DNA of 33,914 nucleotides from Betaproteobacteria bacterium. GTDB lineage: Bacteria > Pseudomonadota > Gammaproteobacteria > Burkholderiales > SG8-39. The notes beneath the pieces are model-generated. The model worked only from the letters and a program-made list of their open reading frames with translations. It did no database searches and was not told where the DNA came from. Each line of letters opens with the position of its first letter. Position 1 is the stretch's first letter. A program made the translations under genes and the position numbers. The stretch covers positions 1-33,914 of the forward strand of contig CANKAJ010000046.1 in NCBI GenBank assembly GCA_947479645.1. Direction: 5' to 3'. Positions 1 to 8,490 of this stretch are shown here, in pieces.

Positions 1-45
1 ACACTGATCGCGCCGAACGGCACACGGCGACAGCGCGATCGATAA
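1..45 (+). CDS. possible C-terminal tail of an upstream gene (partial)
   Basis: Frame 1 is open from the first base and stops with TAA at 43-45, giving about 14 residues ending in Arg-Asp-Arg. The stop lies 14 bases before the start of the acyl-CoA ligase gene, which is normal operon spacing. The fragment is too short to identify a family. It could equally be untranslated sequence. Confidence 0.3.
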   Translation, partial: TLIAPNGTRRQRDR

Positions 46-59
46 ATGGGAGGAATGGC

Positions 60-1685
60 ATGCGGGGACTCATGATGCACGCGCCGTTGCTGATCAGTGA
101 CTTGATCAGCCGCGCCGAGCGCTATCACGGCGATACCGAAATCGTATCCCGGTCGGCAGCCGGTCGGGAGCATCGCTACACCTATGCGGCAGCGCATGCC
201 CGGGCGCGCCGCCTGGCGCGGGCGCTTGCCCGCTTGGGGGTGAAGGCGGGTGATCGCGCCGCGACGCTGGCCTGGAATGGCTATCGGCACTTCGAGTGCT
301 ATTACGCGGTCTCCGGTTCGGGGGCGGTGATACACACCATCAATCCGCGGTTGTTTCCCGAGCAGATTGCCTGGATTGCCAATGACGCTGAAGACAGCGT
401 GCTGTTTTTCGATGCGGGCTTCGTGCCACTGGTGGAGCAACTCGCGCCGCAATTAAAGCGTGTGCGGGCCTATGTGCTGCTGGGCGAGCGAGCGGAAATG
501 CCCGCTGCGTCGACCATTCCCGGTCTGCTCTGTTACGAAGATCTGCTGGCAGCTGAAGACGCGGATTATGTGTGGCCCGAGCTGGAGGAGACGACTGCCA
601 GCGGCTTGTGCTACACCTCGGGTACGACAGGCAATCCCAAGGGCGTGCTCTATCATCATCGCAGCACTCTGCTGCACGCATTCATGACCGCATTGCCTGA
701 CATGCTCAGTCTGTCCGCGCGCGATGTGGTGCTGCCTGCGGTGCCGATGTTTCATGTCAATGCCTGGGGCTTGCCTTATTCCTGTGCGCTGACCGGGGCC
801 AAGCTGGTGCTGCCCGGGCCGAATCTGGATGGCAAGAGCCTGTACGAACTGTTCGAGGCTGAAGGCGTGACCATGAGCGCGGGGGTGCCCACGGTCTGGG
901 CCGGCTTGCTTGCCTACCTCGACCAGCATGGCAAGCGCTTTTCGCGTCCGCCGCGTCTTGTTATCGGCGGGTCGGCCTGTCCTCCGGCCATGATTCAGCG
1001 ATTTGAAACGGATTACGGTGTTCAGGTCCTGCATGCCTGGGGCATGACGGAAATGAGTCCGATCGGAACGGTCTGCACGTTAAAGGCCAAACATGCCGGA
1101 CTCGATGCTGCGGGTCGGCAAGCCGTGATGATCAAGGCGGGTCGGCCGCACTTCGGTGTTGATATGAAGATCGTTGACAATGATGGCCGCGAATTGCCGC
1201 GCGACGCAACGGCATTCGGCGATTTGCTGGTGCGCGGGATGTCGGTGCTGTCGGGCTATTACAAGGGCGCGGGCGGCGATCCCCTCAAGGACGGCTGGTT
1301 TCCAACCGGTGATGTCGCGACACTGGACGCCGATGGCTACATGCAGATCACGGACCGCTCCAAGGATGTCATCAAATCCGGCGGGGAGTGGATCAGTTCC
1401 ATTGACCTTGAAAACATCGCAGTCGCTCACCCTGATATCCAGGAAGCCGCCGTCATTGGTGTGTCGCATGAAAAGTGGGGGGAGCGGCCGCTCGTGGTTG
1501 CCGTGCGGAAACCGGATGCAAAAATATCCGCAGCGGAATTGTTGGCCTTCTATGAGGGCAAGGTGGCGAAATGGTGGCGGCCGGATGCGGTCATTTTCCA
1601 GGATGAATTGCCGCACACTGCGACTGGAAAATTGTCCAAGTTGACCTTGCGTCAGCAATTGAAGGCCTATCGCCTGCCTGATTGA
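60..1685 (+). CDS. acyl-CoA ligase (AMP-binding, fatty-acid or methylthiopropionyl type)
   Basis: An ANL-superfamily adenylating enzyme of 541 residues that would activate a carboxylic acid with ATP and transfer it to CoA in the cytoplasm. The phosphate-binding loop TSGTTGNPKG lies near residue 187, the HAWGMTEMSP adenine-site motif near 325, the hinge region GWFPTGDVATLD with DRSKDVIKSGGEW near 412-440, and a C-terminal GKLSK supplies the late catalytic lysine. The length fits medium/long-chain FadD-like and DmdB-like ligases (about 540 residues), and the substrate cannot be told from sequence. A GGGAGG ribosome site at 48-53 supports the start at 60; a second ATG at 72 is possible. It is followed after about 100 bases by an unrelated PilZ-like gene. 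Confidence 0.93.
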   Translation: MRGLMMHAPLLISDLISRAERYHGDTEIVSRSAAGREHRYTYAAAHARARRLARALARLGVKAGDRAATLAWNGYRHFECYYAVSGSGAVIHTINPRLFPEQIAWIANDAEDSVLFFDAGFVPLVEQLAPQLKRVRAYVLLGERAEMPAASTIPGLLCYEDLLAAEDADYVWPELEETTASGLCYTSGTTGNPKGVLYHHRSTLLHAFMTALPDMLSLSARDVVLPAVPMFHVNAWGLPYSCALTGAKLVLPGPNLDGKSLYELFEAEGVTMSAGVPTVWAGLLAYLDQHGKRFSRPPRLVIGGSACPPAMIQRFETDYGVQVLHAWGMTEMSPIGTVCTLKAKHAGLDAAGRQAVMIKAGRPHFGVDMKIVDNDGRELPRDATAFGDLLVRGMSVLSGYYKGAGGDPLKDGWFPTGDVATLDADGYMQITDRSKDVIKSGGEWISSIDLENIAVAHPDIQEAAVIGVSHEKWGERPLVVAVRKPDAKISAAELLAFYEGKVAKWWRPDAVIFQDELPHTATGKLSKLTLRQQLKAYRLPD

Positions 1686-1788
1686 ACTGCAGTGCGATGA
1701 TCGCGCGTTGATACAATTGCGCTGCAGCGATGCTGGGTCGCCATACCCAATTTGAATCCAAAGATAACGCCTACCCCTGGGAGGGGTC

Positions 1789-3309
1789 ATGTTGAAGCTG
1801 TTTGGCAGTAACAAGCCCGATCATCCGATGGCCGAATTGAAGGATGCGCGACGCATTCTGGAGGAAGTCCCGGCCAATGATGCTTTCAAGGCGCTGGATG
1901 AATTGACGCATTGGCTGGAGTCGGTGCGCACCGTGGAGGGCTTCAAGCCCGAATACCAGGTCCAGCTGGCGCAGCTTATTGATGAGGCGGCGCAAGCGCA
2001 TGTTCGCAAGTTGCAGCGTGATTACATTTCCAATCCGAGGCTGTCAAAATTTCAGGAGCAGCGCTTGTGGGGCGCGATTCACGGCTTCTGGGGCGAAGTG
2101 GCCTCAATGTACCTGGCCTGCATGGATTTGTTTGTGACTGGTGCAAAAGGGGCCGACGCGCTAAAGCCGCTGCTGCCGCTACTGTCAATCCGGGCGCTGC
2201 GCGCACTGGCAGCACAGATCAAATGGCGTTACATCCGCTATGGGCCATTTGACAATTCCATCTGGGCCAGCGTGGCCAAGGCGTATGCCCTGGCCGAAAC
2301 GCGCAAGTTTACCCAGACCAGGCTCGCGGCCTATCCGGGGATACCGGGAGAGTCATCTGCGGAGCAGGAGTTCCTGCGCGCCGTCATGATGGCAGCGTCA
2401 TCCCCGGACAGCCTGCTTCCCGTGGAAATCGAAATTGCCGAGCGATTTATTGCGTATTTTTCCACTTCATTCAAGCTGGTGCCGGAGCAGCAGCCGGATA
2501 TTGCCTACTGGATTGATCTGGCGGTGGGGCATCCGCCATTGCGGCTGGCACGGCCACCCCAGCATGCGCCCAGCCTGCGTTTTTTTGCGGCGGGCAAGGC
2601 CAGCCAGGAACTGGATGAACTGATCAAGAGCACGACAGCGAGCGGCCAGGTGCCTTCCACGATCAATCTGGGCGGAAACTACGAGCCTGCAATGGTGCTT
2701 GGCGTACTCAAGCATCTGGGCCTCTACTGGTCGGCCAAACCGCCCGAGCGCCGCCATCCGCGGCATCGGGTCAAGTCCCGGCTCAATGTTTCGCCGGGTC
2801 TGCAGGGGATTCTTGCAGTGCTGGATCAGAGTTCATCGCTTGATTTCAACCAGGATCACGTGGAGAACTGGATTGTCGAGGATGTCAGCGCCGGCGGTTT
2901 TGGTGCAACCATTCCCCGGGTCAAGGGTGAATGGCTGAAGGTCGGTTGCCTGGTGGGGTTGCAACCGGAAGGGGGCGACAACTGGGTCATCGGCATTATT
3001 CGCCGATTGAATCGTGATACGGCGCTGCAGGGATCGGTGGGCATTCAGTCACTGGCGCGAATTGCCATTCCGATGCAATTGCAAACCCAGAACGGTGCCG
3101 ATGCCGAGTCGGCGATTTTGCTCAATCCGGCAACTGATGCGCTTGAACTGCAGTTTCTGCTCAACCCCGGGGTGTTCGTTCCAGGACAGAGTTTCCGGTT
3201 CGAACGCAATGGCCAGACCGTATTGTTGATGCAGGCGAGCGTGATTGAGCGGGGCGATGACTATGAGTTGTTGCGTGCCCGTCAGATGATTCAGGATGCC
3301 AGCGAATAA
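1789..3309 (+). CDS. PilZ-like domain protein, possible c-di-GMP binder
   Basis: A 506-residue protein without signal peptide or clear membrane segment. The first about 300 residues are helical-looking and match no family I recognise. The C-terminal part carries the two marks of a PilZ domain: an arginine-rich RRHPRHRV segment near residues 321-328 and DVSAGGFG near 365, matching the RxxxR and (D/N)xSxxG signatures that bind cyclic di-GMP. By family knowledge it may link c-di-GMP level to motility or surface behaviour, but no flagellar or pilus gene is nearby. GGGAGG at 1780-1785 lies close before the ATG. The gene converges on the esterase gene with only 10 bases between the stops. Confidence 0.75.
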   Translation: MLKLFGSNKPDHPMAELKDARRILEEVPANDAFKALDELTHWLESVRTVEGFKPEYQVQLAQLIDEAAQAHVRKLQRDYISNPRLSKFQEQRLWGAIHGFWGEVASMYLACMDLFVTGAKGADALKPLLPLLSIRALRALAAQIKWRYIRYGPFDNSIWASVAKAYALAETRKFTQTRLAAYPGIPGESSAEQEFLRAVMMAASSPDSLLPVEIEIAERFIAYFSTSFKLVPEQQPDIAYWIDLAVGHPPLRLARPPQHAPSLRFFAAGKASQELDELIKSTTASGQVPSTINLGGNYEPAMVLGVLKHLGLYWSAKPPERRHPRHRVKSRLNVSPGLQGILAVLDQSSSLDFNQDHVENWIVEDVSAGGFGATIPRVKGEWLKVGCLVGLQPEGGDNWVIGIIRRLNRDTALQGSVGIQSLARIAIPMQLQTQNGADAESAILLNPATDALELQFLLNPGVFVPGQSFRFERNGQTVLLMQASVIERGDDYELLRARQMIQDASE

Positions 3310-3319
3310 CGAACGGGCA

Positions 3320-3988
3320 CTACTTCCCGATTATCTGCTGCAGCCAGGTGCTGATGTCGGTGATTTCTTCAGCGCAGACCGAATGGGGCATCGGATAGTC
3401 GTGCCATTCCACGCCGTAGCCAAGCTGCTCCAGTACCGCTTTTGAGCGCTGTGCGCGCTCAATGGGAATGACCGGATCGGCACTGCCGTGCGCCATGAAT
3501 ATGGGAATGTCGCGATTGATCATGGTTGATTCCGCGGGCAGCAGATCAGCCATGGGTACATAGGTGGACAATGCCATGATCCCGGCCAGTCGTTCCGGGT
3601 GACGCAGTCCGGTGTGCAACGCAATGGCGCCGCCCTGGGAAAAACCGGCCAGAATGATCCTTGATGCCGGTGAGCCACGCGTCTTTTCGCGGGCAATCAG
3701 GTTTTCAATGGCGGTCTGGGATGCACGCACGCCCTGTTCGTCTTCGCGGCGCAGGGTCGAGTTGGTGATGTCGTACCAGGCGCGCATGACCATGCCGCCG
3801 TTGATGGTGACCGGTTGCATGGGGGCGTGCGGGAATATGAACCGGATTGCGACGGGGGGCAGGTCCAGTTCCGGCACGATCGCGGCAAAGTCATTTCCGT
3901 CCGCGCCCAGGCCGTGCAGCCAGATGACGCTGGCCTGCGGATTGGCTGCGGTTTCGATTTCGATGCCGGCTTTGGACTCGGTCTTCAT
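3320..3988 (-). CDS. carboxylesterase / phospholipase, alpha/beta hydrolase fold
   Basis: A 222-residue serine hydrolase of the phospholipase/carboxylesterase (EstB, acyl-protein thioesterase-like) family. The whole catalytic machinery is visible: oxyanion region HGLGADGNDF near residue 25, nucleophile Ser117 in GFSQGG, Asp171 in HGSADPVIP and His202 in YPMPHSV. There is no signal peptide, so it should act in the cytoplasm on short-chain esters or lysophospholipids. Its ATG overlaps the mogA stop by four bases (ATGA), and mogA overlaps darP the same way, so the three genes form one translationally coupled operon with this gene last. Confidence 0.92.
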   Translation of the reverse strand: MKTESKAGIEIETAANPQASVIWLHGLGADGNDFAAIVPELDLPPVAIRFIFPHAPMQPVTINGGMVMRAWYDITNSTLRREDEQGVRASQTAIENLIAREKTRGSPASRIILAGFSQGGAIALHTGLRHPERLAGIMALSTYVPMADLLPAESTMINRDIPIFMAHGSADPVIPIERAQRSKAVLEQLGYGVEWHDYPMPHSVCAEEITDISTWLQQIIGK

Positions 3989-4584
3989 GGTTTCGGCCTT
4001 ATGGCTGACTTGGGACGGAATGCCTTGATCACCGACTCGTGTGTCTCGATATAGGGGCCGCCGATCAGATCAATACAGTAGGGTACTGCCGCGAATATGC
4101 CCGGAACAATCGCTTTGCCAGCCGCATCCTTGAGTCCTTCCAGGGTTTCGCGAATTGATTTCGGCTGTCCCGGAAGATTGATGATCAGCGTGCCCTTGCG
4201 GATGACCGCGACCTGACGGGATAGTATCGCCGTGGGAACAAACTCAAGGCTGATGCGGCGCATCTGCTCCCCGAATCCCGGCATGAGTTTGTCTGCGACA
4301 GCCATGGTGGCTTCGGGGGTGACGTCGCGCGGTGCCGGTCCGGTCCCGCCCGTGGTGAGAATCAGATCGCAGCCCGTCACGTCAGCCAGTTGCGCGAGCG
4401 TCGCCTCGATGATGGGCTGTTCGTCGGCGATCAGTCGTGTTTCAGTGCGCCAGGGGGTGGCCAGTGCTTTGCCAAACCATTCTTCAAGCGCGGGAATGCC
4501 TTCATCCCTGTAGACGCCAGCCGAAGCCCTGTCGCTGATCGACACCAGGCCAATAAGCAACTCGCGGTCGGGGTTCGAGTTCAT
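3985..4584 (-). CDS. mogA: molybdopterin adenylyltransferase MogA
   Basis: A 199-residue MoaB/MogA-family protein. The diagnostic TTGGTGP followed by RDVTPEA lies near residues 97-112, and the N-terminus ISDRASAGVYRDEGIPAL is typical of MogA. MogA adenylates molybdopterin before molybdate insertion in molybdenum cofactor synthesis. No other moa or moe gene is in the window. The gene overlaps darP upstream and the esterase downstream by 4 bases each (ATGA), which fixes the start and implies coupled translation. Confidence 0.95.
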   Translation of the reverse strand: MNSNPDRELLIGLVSISDRASAGVYRDEGIPALEEWFGKALATPWRTETRLIADEQPIIEATLAQLADVTGCDLILTTGGTGPAPRDVTPEATMAVADKLMPGFGEQMRRISLEFVPTAILSRQVAVIRKGTLIINLPGQPKSIRETLEGLKDAAGKAIVPGIFAAVPYCIDLIGGPYIETHESVIKAFRPKSAIRPKP

Positions 4585-5111
4585 GGGTGTTCCTGATCGC
4601 CGGGGTTGTCTGCAATGCGCTTCAACTCCTGGAACAGTTCGCGAAATGCGCGTGGCGGCTTGCTGCGTTCGCGTTCTTCCCTGACATTGCGGATCAGCGT
4701 GCGCAGGCGCTGGGTATCGACGCCGAATTGTTGGTGCTGGGTGATGTATTCGCCCAGCGCACCTTCCTCACTGATCAGGCGCTCGCGCCAGCGCTCCAGC
4801 TGATGCAGCTCAACTGCCGAGCCGCGTGATTGGCCGTCCCATTCGTCCAGTTTGGCGCGGATCGGTTCAGCGTCGATATTGCGCATCAATTTGCCGATGT
4901 ATTGCATTTGACGACGCCGTGCTTCCCGTCTGGACATATTCCTGGCGTCGTGTACCGCCAGCTGCAGCGATTCGGGCAATGCCAGCGTCGTCAGTTGTCC
5001 CTCGCTGAGCGCGACAAGCCGCTCCCCCAAGTCCTGCAATTCGTGCATTTCACGTTTTCGCTGGGACTTGCTGACCGGAATGTCTGTTGTGTCGCTGTTG
5101 TCGTCTTGCAT
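4581..5111 (-). CDS. darP: ribosome biogenesis factor DarP (YjgA, DUF615)
   Basis: A 176-residue, highly charged, helical protein of the YjgA/DUF615 family. Recognisable segments are the N-terminal SKSQRKREMHELQDLGERLV and the arginine-rich RREARRRQMQYIGKLMR near residues 58-75. In E. coli the homologue associates with late 50S ribosomal precursors. Its start is 75 bases from the divergent pmbA start, an arrangement common in beta- and gammaproteobacteria, so the short gap probably holds both promoters. It heads the darP-mogA-esterase operon. Confidence 0.93.
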   Translation of the reverse strand: MQDDNSDTTDIPVSKSQRKREMHELQDLGERLVALSEGQLTTLALPESLQLAVHDARNMSRREARRRQMQYIGKLMRNIDAEPIRAKLDEWDGQSRGSAVELHQLERWRERLISEEGALGEYITQHQQFGVDTQRLRTLIRNVREERERSKPPRAFRELFQELKRIADNPGDQEHP

Positions 5112-5186
5112 GTTCTGGTGTGGATGCCGATGGGATGTGTCTTGCGGCTGTTATGATACCGGCTTTCCTGCTTCTTTCCCCCAAAT

Positions 5187-6539
5187 ATGAGCTCTCCAAA
5201 GTCACGTTTCAGTTATCCACTTTCCACCCTGGAGTCGATTTCGGCCGATGTACTCGCTCGCGCGCGTGAAAATGGCGCGACGGCGTGCGAGGCCGATGTT
5301 TCCGAAGGTTATGGGCAGACCGTCACGGTGCGCAAGCGTGAAGTGGAGACGATTGAATATAACCGGGATAAGGGTATCAGCGTCACTGTATACGTGGGCC
5401 AGAAGAAGGGGCACGCCAGCAGTTCTGATTTTTCCCCACAGGCCATTCGCGATACCGTTGACAAGGCGTTGACCATTGCGCGCTTTACCGCGAACGATGA
5501 TTGCGCCGGGCTTGCCGAGCGCGAACTCATCGCGGGGCCGGACGCCAGGCGCGAACTTGACCTGTTTCATCCATGGGATCTTCCTGTCGAGAAGGCCATT
5601 GAACTGGCTCGCGAATGCGAAGCGGCGGCATTGCGGCTGGACCGGCGCATCAGCAATTCCGAGGGTGCCAATGTTTCCGGGCAGCAGTCGCAATTTGTCT
5701 ATGCCAACAGCCATGGTTTCACCGCCGGATTTCCCACATCGCGACACTACATTTCCTGCTCCGTGATTGCCGAGGAAAACGGGAAAATGCAGCGCGATGA
5801 CTGGCATTCGTCGAAACGTTCCCCGGCCGATCTTCCTTCGGCGAAAGCCGTTGGTGATTATGCCGGGCGACGCGCGCTGGCGCGCATGGGCAGCCGCAAG
5901 ATGTCGACAACCGAGGCGCCGATTTTGTTTGAAGCGCCGGTGGCCAGTTCCCTGATCGGGCATTTCGTGTCCGCAGTGTCCGGTGGCAGCCTTTACCGCA
6001 AAGCATCGTTTTTGCTCGACAGCCTGGGCAAGCCGGTGTTTTCTCCCCTGGTCAATCTGGTTGAGCGGCCGCATCTGGTGCGCGGGCAGGCCAGCTCCTG
6101 GTTCGATGACGATGGCGTCGAAACGCGGGATCGCGATGTGGTGCATGGTGGGGAGTTGCAGGGCTATTTTCTGGGCAGTTACTCCGCGCGCAAACTGGGC
6201 ATGCAGACGACCGGCAATGCCGGTGGTAATTACAACCTCATACTGGAGCATGGCTCCGACAATCTGGAGCAGCTGATTCGCAAAATGGGTCGCGGGTTGC
6301 TGGTGACGGATCTGATGGGCCAGGGGATCAACCTGATCACGGGCGATTATTCCCGTGGTGCAGCTGGATTCTGGGTCGAGGGTGGGGAAATACAGTATCC
6401 CGTCGAGGAAATCACCATCGCCGGGAATCTGAAGGACATGTTTCGCGGCATTGCTGCCATCGGCAGCGATGATCTGGTCCGCGGTTCACGCACGACTGGT
6501 TCCATTCTGGTCGAGAACATGACTATTGCGGGCAGCTGA
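5187..6539 (+). CDS. pmbA: metalloprotease subunit PmbA/TldE
   Basis: A 450-residue TldD/PmbA-family protein, the usual length for PmbA. It matches in the N-terminal VTVRKREVETIEYNRDKGIS region, the central SNSEGANVSGQQSQFVYANS region and the C-terminal LLVTDLMGQGINLITGDYS. TldD and PmbA form a heterodimeric cytoplasmic protease that matures peptides such as microcins and degrades CcdA. The partner TldD, which carries the HExxxH metal site, is not in the window, as is usual. The gene is divergent from darP. The start at 5187 begins MSSPKSRFSYPLSTLE. Confidence 0.95.
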   Translation: MSSPKSRFSYPLSTLESISADVLARARENGATACEADVSEGYGQTVTVRKREVETIEYNRDKGISVTVYVGQKKGHASSSDFSPQAIRDTVDKALTIARFTANDDCAGLAERELIAGPDARRELDLFHPWDLPVEKAIELARECEAAALRLDRRISNSEGANVSGQQSQFVYANSHGFTAGFPTSRHYISCSVIAEENGKMQRDDWHSSKRSPADLPSAKAVGDYAGRRALARMGSRKMSTTEAPILFEAPVASSLIGHFVSAVSGGSLYRKASFLLDSLGKPVFSPLVNLVERPHLVRGQASSWFDDDGVETRDRDVVHGGELQGYFLGSYSARKLGMQTTGNAGGNYNLILEHGSDNLEQLIRKMGRGLLVTDLMGQGINLITGDYSRGAAGFWVEGGEIQYPVEEITIAGNLKDMFRGIAAIGSDDLVRGSRTTGSILVENMTIAGS

Positions 6540-6632
6540 AAGCGGCATCCGACTCGCCGAGCGTCGCGATTGAAAGCAGCGTGTGCTAATCACTCCGCAT
6601 GGATTACGGCATAGCACGGCAGATCCGTTCTA

Positions 6633-7301
6633 CTAGCGAAAAGAAGGACCGCATGCCCACGCCACCAGCGAGCGTCTGACGCCAGACTCCACGGGAGTGA
6701 CGCGATGGGCCAGATAGGACGGAAAAAAGATCGCTGAACCCACTGGCCGCGACTGCGACAGGGTAGGGGCATTGATGAATTCGAGCATGCCTCCCTGATA
6801 GTCATTGGCATCGCTAAGCTGCAAGGTCATGGAGAGTTTGCGCAGGCTGGTTGTTCCCGGTCCCAGGTCCATATGCCAGTCGAAGTGTTGTTCGGCGCCG
6901 TACACGGTGTATTGAAGTGCATCGATAAATCCGGTGAGTTCGAGTCCGAAGTGCCGGCCCGCCTCGACAAACAGCATGCCCAACCGATGGAACAACCAGT
7001 GCGATTCGGGTTGCGGTTCGATCCAGGCGATATGGCTGACACGATAGCTTTCCTCGCCAAGTTCAACGCGACCGTCGGTGCGCGGCAGGGTCTCACCCAG
7101 CGCAATGACCGCCTGGCATTCATCGGGAGTCAGCGCATTCGGACGAAGCTGTATGGTCTGAAGCGCATTGTTTTCGCCCAGATCACGCGCATTGCGGAAC
7201 GGGTCCGTGCCCGGTGTCCAGCTTAGCGCCAGGGCTTGCGCCGGGGTCGCTTCAATATGCGAAGGGAAGGTGTAGAGGAGGCTTTGTTCCACTGCGGCCA
7301 T
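6633..7301 (-). CDS. 2-oxoglutarate/Fe(II)-dependent oxygenase (prolyl-4-hydroxylase-like)
   Basis: A 222-residue double-stranded beta-helix oxygenase. The iron triad is His143 and Asp145 (in HFDWHMDLGPG) with His199 in FPSYLAHRVTPV, and an Arg at 209-210 after GVRR would hold 2-oxoglutarate. The GSAIFFPS strand before the distal His is typical of P4Hc-type enzymes. The substrate is unknown. The gene is convergent with pmbA and divergent from the Fur-controlled PepSY gene. Its start is about 110 bases from the Fur box at 7413-7433, so iron control in this direction too is possible but not shown. Confidence 0.88.
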   Translation of the reverse strand: MAAVEQSLLYTFPSHIEATPAQALALSWTPGTDPFRNARDLGENNALQTIQLRPNALTPDECQAVIALGETLPRTDGRVELGEESYRVSHIAWIEPQPESHWLFHRLGMLFVEAGRHFGLELTGFIDALQYTVYGAEQHFDWHMDLGPGTTSLRKLSMTLQLSDANDYQGGMLEFINAPTLSQSRPVGSAIFFPSYLAHRVTPVESGVRRSLVAWACGPSFR

Positions 7302-7403
7302 TCTGTAGATTGGGTCAGAGACGCTGAAGGGTGGGTAATCGAAGGGACGGGGCCCATTTTAGTGCAATGGCCATTGACGGCCCAGATCACGGAAACGAGT
7401 TAC

Positions 7404-7435
7404 TTGACATATAAATGATAATGGTTATCATTATC
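7404..7435 (+). promoter_or_regulatory. Fur-box promoter driving the PepSY-cytochrome b unit
   Basis: TTGACA at 7404-7409 and TATCAT at 7426-7431 form a sigma70 promoter with a 16-base spacer. Over the -10 lies an iron-box palindrome with half-sites AAATGATAA (7413-7421) and TTATCATTA (7425-7433). Bases 7417-7435 match the classical 19-bp Fur consensus at 17 of 19 positions by eye. Iron-loaded Fur bound here would block RNA polymerase. The transcript would run into the PepSY gene after a leader of roughly 120 bases. Confidence 0.9.
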
Positions 7436-7558
7436 GTTATTGAGGAGCTGAATCTGCGATCGTTCGCGACGAGCAAAACAGCGAGCGCAGCCAAATTCGG
7501 CAAAAATATCGTATGCAGGTTTTTCTTATGTCTCGGCTTTTGAAAAGGGGTTTTGATC

Positions 7559-7843
7559 ATGGGCAAGTCTGGTTTGGGTATTCTTGTTGCGTCGCTAGCG
7601 ACGACTCTTTTTTTCGCGTCACCGGCCAGTGCAACCGGACTGGCGACTTGCGACTCCGGGCCGCAGACCGGCTGGCAGCCGCAAGCCAAACTGGAGGCAA
7701 CGTTGAAGACGCAAGGGTGGCAGGTGCGCAGGATCAAGATCGATGGTGGTTGTTATGAGGTGTACGCCCTTAATGAAAAAGGTGAGCGTGTCGAAGCGTA
7801 TTTTCATCCAGTCACGCTGGCCCCCGTCCCGACAAAACGCTAG
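7559..7843 (+). CDS. exported PepSY-domain protein
   Basis: A 94-residue protein with an N-terminal signal peptide (MGKSGLGILVASLATTLFF, then ASPASA as cleavage region) and a short PepSY-like domain: a helix around QPQAKLEATLKTQGWQVRRI followed by strands GGCYEVYALNEKGERVEAYF and HPVT. Two Cys residues could form a disulfide. The start is the ATG at 7559, eight bases after AAAAGGGG; a TTG two codons earlier is less likely. The gene stops three bases before the cytochrome b gene and lies behind a Fur-box promoter. Such PepSY/cytochrome b pairs are thought to take part in electron transfer around iron. This role is inferred. Confidence 0.85.
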   Translation: MGKSGLGILVASLATTLFFASPASATGLATCDSGPQTGWQPQAKLEATLKTQGWQVRRIKIDGGCYEVYALNEKGERVEAYFHPVTLAPVPTKR

Positions 7844-7846
7844 CGG

Positions 7847-8440
7847 ATGCCTCTGGAAAAGGCCATCGTGACCACCGATGGTGGCGAGCATGGTCAGGCT
7901 GCGGACGCACGCGTTCGTGTCTGGGATCCGCTCGTTCGAATCATGCATTGGGGGTTGGTCTTCAGCGTAGCGTTGGCATGGTGGACCTGCAATGGGGGCG
8001 GTGTATTGCATGAATGGGCGGGCAACACGACGCTGATGATTGTCGTGTTGCGCATTGTCTGGGGCTGGGGCGGCCCCCCTTATGCTCGCTTCCGGCAATT
8101 CGTCCGTGAACCTGCGGCGATCCGGCATTATGCAAGGCAGTTGTTGGCGCGCAAGGCGCCGCGTTATGTTGGCCACAATCCCCTGGGTGGCTGGATGATC
8201 CTGTTGCTGCTCATCGATGTGGCGCTGACCGGCCTCAGCGGCTGGCTGTATACCACCGACGCCTATTGGGGTGAGCAATGGCTGGAGTCAGTGCACAACG
8301 TGCTTGCGTGGTCATTGCTTGCGCTTGTCACATTGCATGTTGCCGCAGTGGTGGGGATGTCAATTCACCATGCCGAGAATCTGGCCGGGGCGATGATCCA
8401 CGGGCGCAAGCGCCCTGGCGTTGGTGACGATATCGCCTGA
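7847..8440 (+). CDS. cytochrome b561-type membrane protein
   Basis: A 197-residue integral membrane protein of the bacterial b561 / hydrogenase cytochrome b family. The motif VWDPLVRIMHWGLVFSVALAW (first half near residues 25-35, with His34) begins the first membrane helix. Further His residues lie in LHEWAGN (His55), in the SVHNVLAW segment and in TLHVAAVV, and would ligate two hemes. Four hydrophobic segments are visible. It follows the PepSY gene by three bases and shares its Fur promoter, so it may reduce ferric iron or feed electrons to the neighbouring cytochrome c-FTR1 protein. That partnership is inferred from position. The gene converges with ftr1 with 50 bases between the stops. Confidence 0.9.
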   Translation: MPLEKAIVTTDGGEHGQAADARVRVWDPLVRIMHWGLVFSVALAWWTCNGGGVLHEWAGNTTLMIVVLRIVWGWGGPPYARFRQFVREPAAIRHYARQLLARKAPRYVGHNPLGGWMILLLLIDVALTGLSGWLYTTDAYWGEQWLESVHNVLAWSLLALVTLHVAAVVGMSIHHAENLAGAMIHGRKRPGVGDDIA

Positions 8441-8490
8441 GGTCTCGCTGCTGGCCGAGGGATACTTGTCTCGCCTGCTAAAGCAGTATT

